A stretch of 5,617 nt of DNA from a bacterium (GTDB lineage Bacteria > Arandabacterota > Arandabacteria > Arandabacterales > Arandabacteraceae): the NCBI GenBank assembly GCA_025774405.1, contig JALGWB010000144.1, forward strand, positions 1 through 5,617. The letters are read 5' to 3'. The position numbers were made by a program, and so were the translations under genes. Under the pieces are notes generated by a model, which did no database searches, was not told the origin of the DNA, and worked only from the letters and a program-made list of their open reading frames with translations. The stretch's first letter is position 1. Each line of letters begins with the position of its first letter. Of this stretch, positions 1 through 5,407 are shown one piece after another.

Positions 1-1
1 C

Positions 2-715
2 ATAAACGAGGCATTCATTCATGCTGGTATTGAAAATGATGTTGGTGTCAACCTTGAGTGGGTCAATTCTGAGAAAGTCTCTCACGCTACAGCTGATTCG
101 ATCCTGCAAGGTTTCGATGGTATCCTCATTCCGGGCGGTTTTGGTGAAAGAGGAACCGAAGGCAAATTTGAGGCGATACGGTTTGCCAGGGAGAATAAGG
201 TGCCATTCTTTGGCATATGCCTCGGAATGCAGTGTGCCGTGATTGAATTTGCGAGGGACGTATGCGGATTAACAGGTGCGAATAGTTCCGAGTTCGATGC
301 AGCCACACCTTACCCGGTAATCGACTTGATGCCTGAGCAGCAGGGTATCTCGCAGATGGGTGGGACTATGAGGCTTGGTGCTTATCCATGCCGTCTGATA
401 CCGGGTACACTGGCACACCGGGCTTATGGAACGGATTCAATAAGCGAACGGCACCGTCATAGGTACGAGTACAATAACCTGTTCAAGGATCTGATGGAAG
501 AGAAGGGGCTTGTTATCAGTGGTGTCTCTCCAGATGGCAATCTTGTGGAGATAATTGAACTCAGGCAACACCCGTGGTTTCTTGGCTGTCAATTCCATCC
601 TGAACTCAAGTCACGACCTGGCAAGGCCCATCCACTTTTCCGTGATTTCGTTGCGGCAGCCAAGGAGTTCAAGTTTCGCATGAAGACACTTGTAAGAGAG
701 GATGCTGACAAGTGA
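2..715 (+). CDS. pyrG: CTP synthase, C-terminal glutaminase domain (5'-truncated by window edge)
   Basis: CTP synthase makes CTP from UTP, ATP and glutamine in the cytosol. Only the last 237 codons are present. The frame is open from base 2 with no credible start, so the amino-terminal synthetase domain lies upstream; the family is usually about 535-550 residues. What is seen is the class I glutamine amidotransferase domain: an oxyanion-loop motif PGGFGERG, the nucleophile elbow FFGICLGMQ with its Cys codon at 218-220, the conserved ISERHRHRYE stretch, and FHPE supplying the His (596-598) and Glu (602-604) of the catalytic triad. It ends with the family-typical LKSRPGKAHPLF followed by a short tail. 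The stop overlaps the kdsA start by 4 bp, implying translational coupling. CTP is the co-substrate for CMP-Kdo formation, which fits the neighbouring Kdo genes. Identification is secure. Confidence 0.97.
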   Translation: MNEAFIHAGIENDVGVNLEWVNSEKVSHATADSILQGFDGILIPGGFGERGTEGKFEAIRFARENKVPFFGICLGMQCAVIEFARDVCGLTGANSSEFDAATPYPVIDLMPEQQGISQMGGTMRLGAYPCRLIPGTLAHRAYGTDSISERHRHRYEYNNLFKDLMEEKGLVISGVSPDGNLVEIIELRQHPWFLGCQFHPELKSRPGKAHPLFRDFVAAAKEFKFRMKTLVREDADK

Positions 716-1554
716 GTGTCAATGTTGTCAGAGTTGGTGACATCGCCATAGGGGCATTGAGATTTACCGTTATTGCCGGACCATGCGTGATCGAGGACCT
801 TGAGACATGTATCACAACAGCGAATGTGCTTAAGGGGCTTGCTGACAGATATGATTTTAACTACATATTTAAGTCTTCCTATGAGAAGGACAACAGATCG
901 AGGGTTGATGCATACGCAGGACCTGGTCTCGACGATGGACTTGCGATTCTCGAAGAGGTCAAACAGACTGTAGGTGTCCCGATCCTATCCGACGTTCATT
1001 GCAGCGAACAGGTGGGTAAGGCCGCTAAGGTTCTCGATGTGATTCAGATACCAGCCTATCTAAGTCAGCAAACCCGACTTGCTGTGACTGTTGGTAAATC
1101 GGGTAAACCTGTCAATGTGAAGAAAGGTCAGTTCGTAGCACCTGAGGATATGAAAGGTGTTGTGTCAAAGGTGAGAAGCACGGGCAACAACAACATTCTG
1201 CTGACGGAGAGAGGTAGTTGTTTCGGCTATAGAAGGCTTATTGTTGATATGCGTTCGTTTCCAATAATGAGATCGCTTGGATGTCCCGTGGTGTTTGATG
1301 TGACGCACGCCATCCGCATCTATGGTTATCCTAGCAGTGATCCTAAGGGAGGAGAGCCTCAGTTTATCTACCATCTGGCTCGGGCGGCAGTTGCATGTGG
1401 GGTTGACGGACTTTTCTTCGAGACCCATCCAGTTCCCAGAAAAGCTAAATGTGATGCTGCCAGCATGCTACCCCTGATCGAGGCTGAACGTCTCCTCGCT
1501 GAAGTGGCTGCCATAAATGCCGTTGTGGAAAAGCTTCACCTGGGAAAGGTGTGA
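712..1554 (+). CDS. kdsA: 3-deoxy-8-phosphooctulonate (Kdo-8-phosphate) synthase, metal-dependent type
   Basis: KdsA condenses arabinose-5-phosphate with phosphoenolpyruvate to give Kdo-8-phosphate, in the cytosol. The protein is 280 residues, the usual family length, with a single TIM-barrel-type domain. Visible motifs are AGPC (Cys25), FKSSYEKDNRS (Lys54, Asn61, Arg62, Ser63), GPGLDDGL, VNVKKGQF, LTERGSCFGY (Arg167), FDVTH (His199), FFETHP (Glu237) and KCDAAS (Asp248). Cys25, His199, Glu237 and Asp248 match the four metal ligands known from the Aquifex-type enzyme; the E. coli metal-free enzyme has Asn in place of the Cys. Some usually conserved positions differ (QQTR where RQTD is common, AYAGPG where a YRGPG-like motif is common, GGEPQ where GG-x-R is common). 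The GTG start is chosen because it gives the family-typical beginning, overlaps the pyrG stop as GTGA, and has AGGA at 699-702 nine bases upstream. It shares one base with the likely kdsC start. Confidence 0.96.
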   Translation: MSVNVVRVGDIAIGALRFTVIAGPCVIEDLETCITTANVLKGLADRYDFNYIFKSSYEKDNRSRVDAYAGPGLDDGLAILEEVKQTVGVPILSDVHCSEQVGKAAKVLDVIQIPAYLSQQTRLAVTVGKSGKPVNVKKGQFVAPEDMKGVVSKVRSTGNNNILLTERGSCFGYRRLIVDMRSFPIMRSLGCPVVFDVTHAIRIYGYPSSDPKGGEPQFIYHLARAAVACGVDGLFFETHPVPRKAKCDAASMLPLIEAERLLAEVAAINAVVEKLHLGKV

Positions 1555-2060
1555 TGAAACCAATTACTATGTTTGGAATGGATGTCGATGGAGTCCTGAC
1601 GGATGGTGGCATCTATTATGCCGACGGGGGGATTGAGATCAAGCGATTCAATGTTCAGGATGGTATGGGGATCACTCTGCTCAGAAAGGTTGGGATCATT
1701 CCTTTCATCATAACTGCAAGGCGGAGCTCCGCAACTGAGCGGCGAGCGCATGAATTGGGTATCGAGGAAGTCTTCCAGGCAGTGAGTGATAAGGTCAGTT
1801 GCCTGGAGGAGTTGATTCGAAAACATGGTTGTGGATTCGGTGAAGTGGCATATGTTGGCGATGATCTATCTGATGTGGCTGTCATGAAGAAAGTTGGACT
1901 TCCTATCGCGGTTGCGAATGCTGTTGAGGAGGTTCGTTCCATAGCCTCCTACGTCACTACAAGGAATGGTGGCGCGGGTGCAGTGCGTGAAGCCTGTGAA
2001 TATATTCTGAAGATGATGGGTGTCAGCAGACCGTTCAGTGAACTACTGAGATCATCTTGA
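1554..2060 (+). CDS. kdsC: Kdo-8-phosphate phosphatase (HAD family)
   Basis: KdsC removes the phosphate from Kdo-8-phosphate to release free Kdo. The 168-residue product is a cap-less HAD phosphatase of the usual KdsC length (about 165-190). All four HAD motifs are visible: DVDGVLTDGG near the start (nucleophile Asp10, acid/base Asp12), the motif II threonine in ITAR (Thr54), Lys80 in SDKV, and the acidic motif IV VGDDLSDV (Asp103, Asp104, Asp107). The tail TRNGGAGAVREACEYIL is the typical KdsC ending, where the C-terminus reaches a neighbouring active site in the tetramer. ATG at 1554 is preferred over GTG at 1551: it forms a TGATG stop-start with kdsA, and GGAAAGG at 1543-1549 sits at a workable distance only from the ATG. 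Using 1551 would add one residue. It lies directly between the genes for the preceding and the precursor-forming steps of Kdo synthesis. Confidence 0.95.
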   Translation: MKPITMFGMDVDGVLTDGGIYYADGGIEIKRFNVQDGMGITLLRKVGIIPFIITARRSSATERRAHELGIEEVFQAVSDKVSCLEELIRKHGCGFGEVAYVGDDLSDVAVMKKVGLPIAVANAVEEVRSIASYVTTRNGGAGAVREACEYILKMMGVSRPFSELLRSS

Positions 2061-2076
2061 GCGCTGGAGACTGATT

Positions 2077-3111
2077 GTGGCAAGGCCGAGAGTGAATAGT
2101 GAATTCCTCGGGGAGAATTGGGGCAATTTGCTTGAGACCGCCCGCAAGGTCATCCGAATTGAGGCTGAAGAGATTGGAAGACTCGAAGAGCGAATCGGAG
2201 ATGAGTTCTTAGAAGCTGTCAAAGCGATTGTCAAGTGCATTGAGCGGGGTGGAAAGGTCATAATTACAGGCATCGGTAAGAGTGGACTCGTTGGCAAGAA
2301 GCTCGCTGCCACGATGAACAGCACCGGAACCACTGCCTTTTTCATGCATCCTGTTGAGGCTGTCCACGGTGATCTTGGAATGGTATCAGCAAGAGATGTC
2401 GTCATTGCCATTTCAAAGAGCGGAAACAGTGAAGAACTTGCTGCCCTTTTGCCCACATTCAGGCGCCTTGGCAACAGAATAGTCGCCATAACCGGTAATG
2501 CCTCGTCGGAGCTGGCGCGAGAAAGTGATTTTGTGCTCGATGTTGCCGTCAGGCAGGAAGCCTGTCCCTATGGTCTTGCCCCGACAGCTTCGACTTCCTG
2601 TGCAGTCGCCATGGCTGACGCTCTTGCAATCTCCATTTTCGTCGTAAGGGGGCTCAAGCCTGAGGATTTTGCATTTCATCATCCTGGTGGATCGCTCGGC
2701 AAGCGTCTGCTTCTTAAGGTCAGGGATATCATGCATACAGGTGAGGAGATACCGCTTGTGAGGGAAGATGCCACTATGCGTGAGGCTCTAATGGAGATAA
2801 TCGAGAAACGTCTGGGTGTTACCGGAGTGGTGAATGATAGAGGCAAGCTCGTGGGAATAATCACCGATGGTGATATAAAACGCATATTGATGGGACATCC
2901 TGATGTGAAGGACATTAGGGAAATACGGGTTGGCACGGTGATGACGAGGAACCCCCGCACGATTGAAGCAGATGCACTCGTTGCCAGAGCCATACAAAGA
3001 ATGGAAGAGGATCCACGCCGCTTGATCACCTGCCTCATGATTGTCGATGATCAGGGTTATCCCATCGGCATCGTCCACATGCATGACTGCCTCCGCACAG
3101 GAATTGCATAG
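2077..3111 (+). CDS. kdsD: D-arabinose-5-phosphate isomerase (SIS domain plus two CBS domains)
   Basis: KdsD interconverts ribulose-5-phosphate and arabinose-5-phosphate, the first committed step toward Kdo. The 344-residue protein has the KpsF/GutQ/KdsD layout: an N-terminal SIS sugar-isomerase domain (about 40-200) and two C-terminal CBS domains (about 217-272 and 285-344). Motifs seen are GIGKSG (65-70), HPVEAVHGDLGM (91-102), ISKSGNSEEL, EACPYGLAPTASTS and HHPGGSLGKRLL. By alignment with the E. coli enzyme the catalytic residues correspond to Lys68, His97, Glu120 and His202, all present. CBS 2 ends with the family-typical GIVHMHDCLRTGI. It is about 16 residues longer than E. coli KdsD, mostly at the N-terminus. 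The GTG start is supported by GGAGA at 2066-2070, six bases upstream, and by the short 16-bp gap after kdsC. The last gene of the Kdo block, it is followed by the only sizeable intergenic gap. Confidence 0.95.
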   Translation: MARPRVNSEFLGENWGNLLETARKVIRIEAEEIGRLEERIGDEFLEAVKAIVKCIERGGKVIITGIGKSGLVGKKLAATMNSTGTTAFFMHPVEAVHGDLGMVSARDVVIAISKSGNSEELAALLPTFRRLGNRIVAITGNASSELARESDFVLDVAVRQEACPYGLAPTASTSCAVAMADALAISIFVVRGLKPEDFAFHHPGGSLGKRLLLKVRDIMHTGEEIPLVREDATMREALMEIIEKRLGVTGVVNDRGKLVGIITDGDIKRILMGHPDVKDIREIRVGTVMTRNPRTIEADALVARAIQRMEEDPRRLITCLMIVDDQGYPIGIVHMHDCLRTGIA

Positions 3112-3114
3112 GTT

Positions 3115-3130
3115 TGGCACAGTATATGCT
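3115..3130 (+). promoter_or_regulatory. Candidate sigma-54 (-24/-12) promoter upstream of the acyltransferase-lptC-lptB-rpoN run
   Basis: The site reads TGGCACAGTATATGCT. Against the sigma-54 consensus TGGCACG-N4-TTGCW it matches 10 of 12 defined bases. The invariant GG (3116-3117) and GC (3128-3129) dinucleotides have exactly the required spacing. Both mismatches are at weakly conserved positions: A for G after TGGCAC, and A for the first T of TTGC. It begins four bases after the kdsD stop codon and points at the next gene; the expected transcription start is near 3141, giving a leader of about 68 nt. The downstream genes include rpoN. This is a pattern match by eye. No activator binding site is established. 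Confidence 0.55.
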
Positions 3131-3158
3131 TGACAGCCACCCGCCACCGCAATAACAT
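3130..3158 (+). promoter_or_regulatory. Candidate sigma-70-type promoter for the acyltransferase-lptC-lptB-rpoN run
   Basis: A perfect -35 hexamer TTGACA (3130-3135) is followed after exactly 17 bp by TAACAT (3153-3158), which matches TATAAT at four of six positions, including the important second A and last T. The start would be near 3165, leaving a leader of about 44 nt before the acyltransferase ATG at 3209. It lies wholly in the intergenic gap. Its -35 shares base 3130 with the candidate sigma-54 -12 element, so the two polymerase forms could not occupy the region together. Confidence 0.5.
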
Positions 3159-3208
3159 CAAGCAGGCTAGCAACTGAACATTTACAGCGCAAAAGCGATT
3201 GTGGAATC

Positions 3209-4114
3209 ATGAAGCCATTATGGACGAAATGGCTACGTCGGCTGGTTACCTATGGGATCGTAAAAGCACTGGTCAAGATAGGCGAAATCCTGCCTGCGCA
3301 ACTGGGTAAGTCACTTTACAGAAGCCTCGGCAAACTTTGCTACTATCTTTTCAGAAACTCGCGCCGAATAGCAGTCGCCAACTTGAGGGTCGCTTTCGGC
3401 TCAGAGGTTTCCGATAAAGATATACAGACTGTGGCCAAGGCCACATTTGCCAACATGGGGGCTTTTGCATACGATGTTGTGAAGACTCGCAGGAGGGGCA
3501 TTGAATGGTTGAAGCGTGTGGTGGTTGTACGGGGTATGCAGAACCTTGACAAGGCGCTTGCCAGAGGCAGGGGAGTGATTGCGCTGACCGGGCATGTTGG
3601 TAACTGGGAACTGCTGGGAGCTTACCTCTCGATGATGGGTTATCCCATCAATGTACTCGCGACATCACTCAAGGATTCAAGGCTCAACAGGCTTCTGGTA
3701 GAGGTGAGAAGGGATGTGGGGCTAAGGGTTCTGGATAGATCAGGAGGTTTGATAGGAGCATTTCGCTGTCTCAAACGTGGTGAGATCCTTGGTGTCCTCA
3801 TAGATCAGGACACCTCTGTTGAGAGCGTGTTGGTTGATTTCCTCGGCAAGCCTGCCAAGACCGCAGTTGGTCCTGTCAAGCTGGCTGCACGGACAGGCGC
3901 CGCAATTGTGCCACTGGCAATGCTTATGACCGATGAGGGAACCTACGAGATTGAGGTGAAGCAACCTATTGAAATAAACGGTGGTGATGACTCGCTTAAG
4001 CGGGATGTGGAACTTTGTTCAAAAGCTGTTGAAGATTTCATCAGACGGAGCCCGACGCAGTGGGTGTGGATGCATAAGAGATGGAAATCGGTGCAGGGAG
4101 AAATCTACAACTGA
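3209..4114 (+). CDS. Lipid A biosynthesis acyltransferase, LpxL/LpxM (HtrB) family
   Basis: This 301-residue protein belongs to the inner-membrane LpxL/HtrB family, which adds secondary acyl chains to (Kdo-)lipid A from acyl-ACP. Family length is about 290-320. The hallmark HX4E motif is seen as LTGHVGNWELLG (His129, Glu134). It is followed by GVLIDQD (195-201), the DFLGKPAKTAVGPVKLAARTG-type region (about 210-230) and the characteristic end QWVWMHKRWK (284-293). A basic, hydrophobic N-terminal segment (about 7-50) fits membrane attachment. The ATG start has only a weak GGA at 3203-3205, three bases away, but gives a normal family N-terminus. The gene sits between Kdo synthesis and LPS export genes, which suggests it acts on Kdo-bearing lipid A. 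Which acyl chain and position cannot be told, so no symbol is given; a role in acylating another lipid is possible but less likely here. Its last 34 bp overlap lptC. Confidence 0.9.
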   Translation: MKPLWTKWLRRLVTYGIVKALVKIGEILPAQLGKSLYRSLGKLCYYLFRNSRRIAVANLRVAFGSEVSDKDIQTVAKATFANMGAFAYDVVKTRRRGIEWLKRVVVVRGMQNLDKALARGRGVIALTGHVGNWELLGAYLSMMGYPINVLATSLKDSRLNRLLVEVRRDVGLRVLDRSGGLIGAFRCLKRGEILGVLIDQDTSVESVLVDFLGKPAKTAVGPVKLAARTGAAIVPLAMLMTDEGTYEIEVKQPIEINGGDDSLKRDVELCSKAVEDFIRRSPTQWVWMHKRWKSVQGEIYN

Positions 4115-4680
4115 GTCTGAGCATTGTGGGCATAGCTCTTTGTCTGCTGGTCAATGACTGTTCCCGTGAGCAGGAGCAGGGCGGGATCAGTGGACGGAGT
4201 AGATTGATGCCGGACCAGATAATCACCAACTTTGAGATAACTGAGACGGCGCTCGGTAGAAAGGATTGGACGATGAGGGCCGACAGCGCCTACCTCTATG
4301 ATCGGCGCAACCTGTTGGAAGCCAAGTCAGTCGAGGTTACCTTCTATGATGAGAACGGCCAGGTGCGATCAATACTTAAGGCCGACTATGGGAAGCTCAA
4401 TAGGAAGAGTGACGACATGGAGGCGAGGGGTCACGTGGTGGTTACGAGTGCCGAAGGTATTAAACTGGAGACGTCAAAGCTGACCTGGCTAAACTCTGAG
4501 CGGCAAATAGTCTCGGATGATTCCGTCAAGATAACGCGTAAGGACGATATTCTGACAGGTTGGGGGTTTCGAGGTGATCCTGACCTCGGCACTTTCACAA
4601 TTCTGCGGCAGATGAAAGCCACAATCAAGCCAGACAAAGGTAGCGAGAAAGATGAATCCGCAGGCACTTCGAACCGATAA
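4081..4680 (+). CDS. lptC: LPS export protein LptC (YrbK family)
   Basis: LptC is the bitopic inner-membrane component that accepts LPS from the LptB2FG transporter and passes it along the periplasmic bridge. The 199-residue product has one hydrophobic N-terminal segment (about 11-25, LSLSIVGIALCLLV), then a beta-rich LptC/OstA-type domain (about 44-182). Recognisable family features are the FEITETALGRKDWTMRADSA start, EVTFYDENGQVRSIL, MEARGHVVVTSAEGIKLET and a second G-x-G element near TGWGFRGDPDLGTF. Family length is about 180-215. A Cys-Ser pair (Cys27-Ser28) directly after the hydrophobic segment resembles a lipoprotein site, but Asp26 before it is unfavourable. The ATG at 4081 has almost no ribosome binding site and overlaps the acyltransferase by 34 bp; an in-frame CTG at 4111 is a conceivable alternative. 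The last 29 bp overlap lptB. Function is inferred from fold-level sequence pattern and context. Confidence 0.9.
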   Translation: MEIGAGRNLQLSLSIVGIALCLLVNDCSREQEQGGISGRSRLMPDQIITNFEITETALGRKDWTMRADSAYLYDRRNLLEAKSVEVTFYDENGQVRSILKADYGKLNRKSDDMEARGHVVVTSAEGIKLETSKLTWLNSERQIVSDDSVKITRKDDILTGWGFRGDPDLGTFTILRQMKATIKPDKGSEKDESAGTSNR

Positions 4681-5383
4681 TCTAGTTAAGGCCTATCGTG
4701 GACGAAAGGTGGTCGATGGGATCAGTCTGGTGGTGAGACAGGGTGAGATCGTGGGATTGCTCGGGCAGAATGGAGCTGGCAAGACCACAACCTTCTACAT
4801 GATCATGGGGCTTGTTCGACCCGAGGGAGGTCACATTTATCTCGATGGCAAGGATGTGACGGGCTTACCCATGTATGTGAGAGCAAGGATGGGATTGGGC
4901 TATCTTTCTCAGGAGCCGTCCGTGTTTCGGAAGCTTTCTGTTGAAGACAATATAAGGGCAATTCTTGAAACCTTAAGCCTCGGGAAGGAACAGATCGAAC
5001 AAGAGCTGGATCGGTTGCTCAGTGAGTTGGGAATCGAACACTTACGCAAGTCAAAAGCGTACATGCTTTCAGGTGGTGAGCGCAGGCGTCTTGAGATAGC
5101 CCGGGCACTCGTTACCAATCCGAGATTCATGTTGCTTGATGAACCATTTTCAGGGATTGATCCAATCGCTGTTCAGGATATTCAGTCGATAGTCGCAAGC
5201 CTCAAACAGAAGGGAATAGGATTGTTGATCACCGATCATAACGTCAGAGAAACGCTTTCGATAACTGATCGATCCTACATCATGGCTGAAGGCAGGATAT
5301 TGGTTTCAGGCAGGCCGGAGGAACTGGCTAACAATCCCCTTGCTCGGGAGGCATATCTTGGCGAGCGGTTCTCACTCAAATAG
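4652..5383 (+). CDS. lptB: LPS export ABC transporter ATP-binding protein LptB
   Basis: LptB is the cytoplasmic ATPase that, as a dimer with LptF and LptG, extracts LPS from the inner membrane. The 243-residue protein is the usual length (about 240). It has a complete nucleotide-binding domain: Walker A GQNGAGKTT (38-46), Q-loop Gln87 in YLSQEPSVF, signature LSGGERRR (139-146), Walker B FMLLDEP with catalytic Glu164, and the switch His196 in TDHNV. YLSQEPSVFRKLSVEDN and LSGGERRRLEIARAL are hallmarks of LptB among ABC ATPases. The only small oddity is Gln39 where Pro is common. The ATG start gives the normal N-terminus but lies 29 bp inside lptC with a weak ribosome binding site, so translation is probably coupled to lptC. 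lptA, usually found between lptC and lptB, is absent. lptF and lptG are not in the window, as is typical. Confidence 0.96.
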   Translation: MNPQALRTDNLVKAYRGRKVVDGISLVVRQGEIVGLLGQNGAGKTTTFYMIMGLVRPEGGHIYLDGKDVTGLPMYVRARMGLGYLSQEPSVFRKLSVEDNIRAILETLSLGKEQIEQELDRLLSELGIEHLRKSKAYMLSGGERRRLEIARALVTNPRFMLLDEPFSGIDPIAVQDIQSIVASLKQKGIGLLITDHNVRETLSITDRSYIMAEGRILVSGRPEELANNPLAREAYLGERFSLK

Positions 5384-5395
5384 GCGAATCGATAT

Positions 5396-5401
5396 GGAGG
5401 A
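5396..5401 (+). promoter_or_regulatory. Strong ribosome binding site of rpoN
   Basis: GGAGGA lies six bases before the ATG at 5408. It is the best Shine-Dalgarno match in the window and fixes the rpoN start. It contrasts with the weak sites before the acyltransferase, lptC and lptB, so rpoN can be initiated independently on the shared transcript. Confidence 0.75.
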
Positions 5402-5407
5402 CGATTG

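Noticed and set aside
21..242. 73-codon forward open frame at the left edge
   Set aside because: It is out of frame with pyrG, whose own frame is open from base 2 and encodes conserved CTP synthase sequence across the same stretch.
2292..2307. A second sigma-54-like match, TGGCAAGAAGCTCGCT, with correct GG/GC spacing
   Set aside because: It also scores 10 of 12 but lies deep inside kdsD, encodes the conserved VGKKLAA stretch, and its mismatches hit more conserved positions (C of TGGCAC and the second T of TTGC). It shows that such matches can arise by chance, which tempers the intergenic claim.
2052..2489. 145-codon reverse-strand open frame opposite the start of kdsD
   Set aside because: Its product is a Ser/Pro-rich, low-information sequence typical of antisense shadows of a well-supported SIS domain gene.
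2931..2946. TGGCACG followed by GTGATGACG, a perfect -24 box in kdsD
   Set aside because: There is no GC at the required -13/-12 position, so it is not a sigma-54 promoter.
3106..3129. GCATA...TATGC inverted repeat after kdsD as a terminator
   Set aside because: The stem is only 5 bp, AT-rich, with a 14-base loop and no following T-run. It overlaps the candidate sigma-54 promoter and is unlikely to terminate transcription.
2788..3210. 140-codon reverse-strand open frame spanning the 3' end of kdsD and the intergenic gap
   Set aside because: It is antisense to the conserved CBS domains of KdsD, resembles no family I know, and lacks a supporting ribosome binding site. It is a shadow frame.
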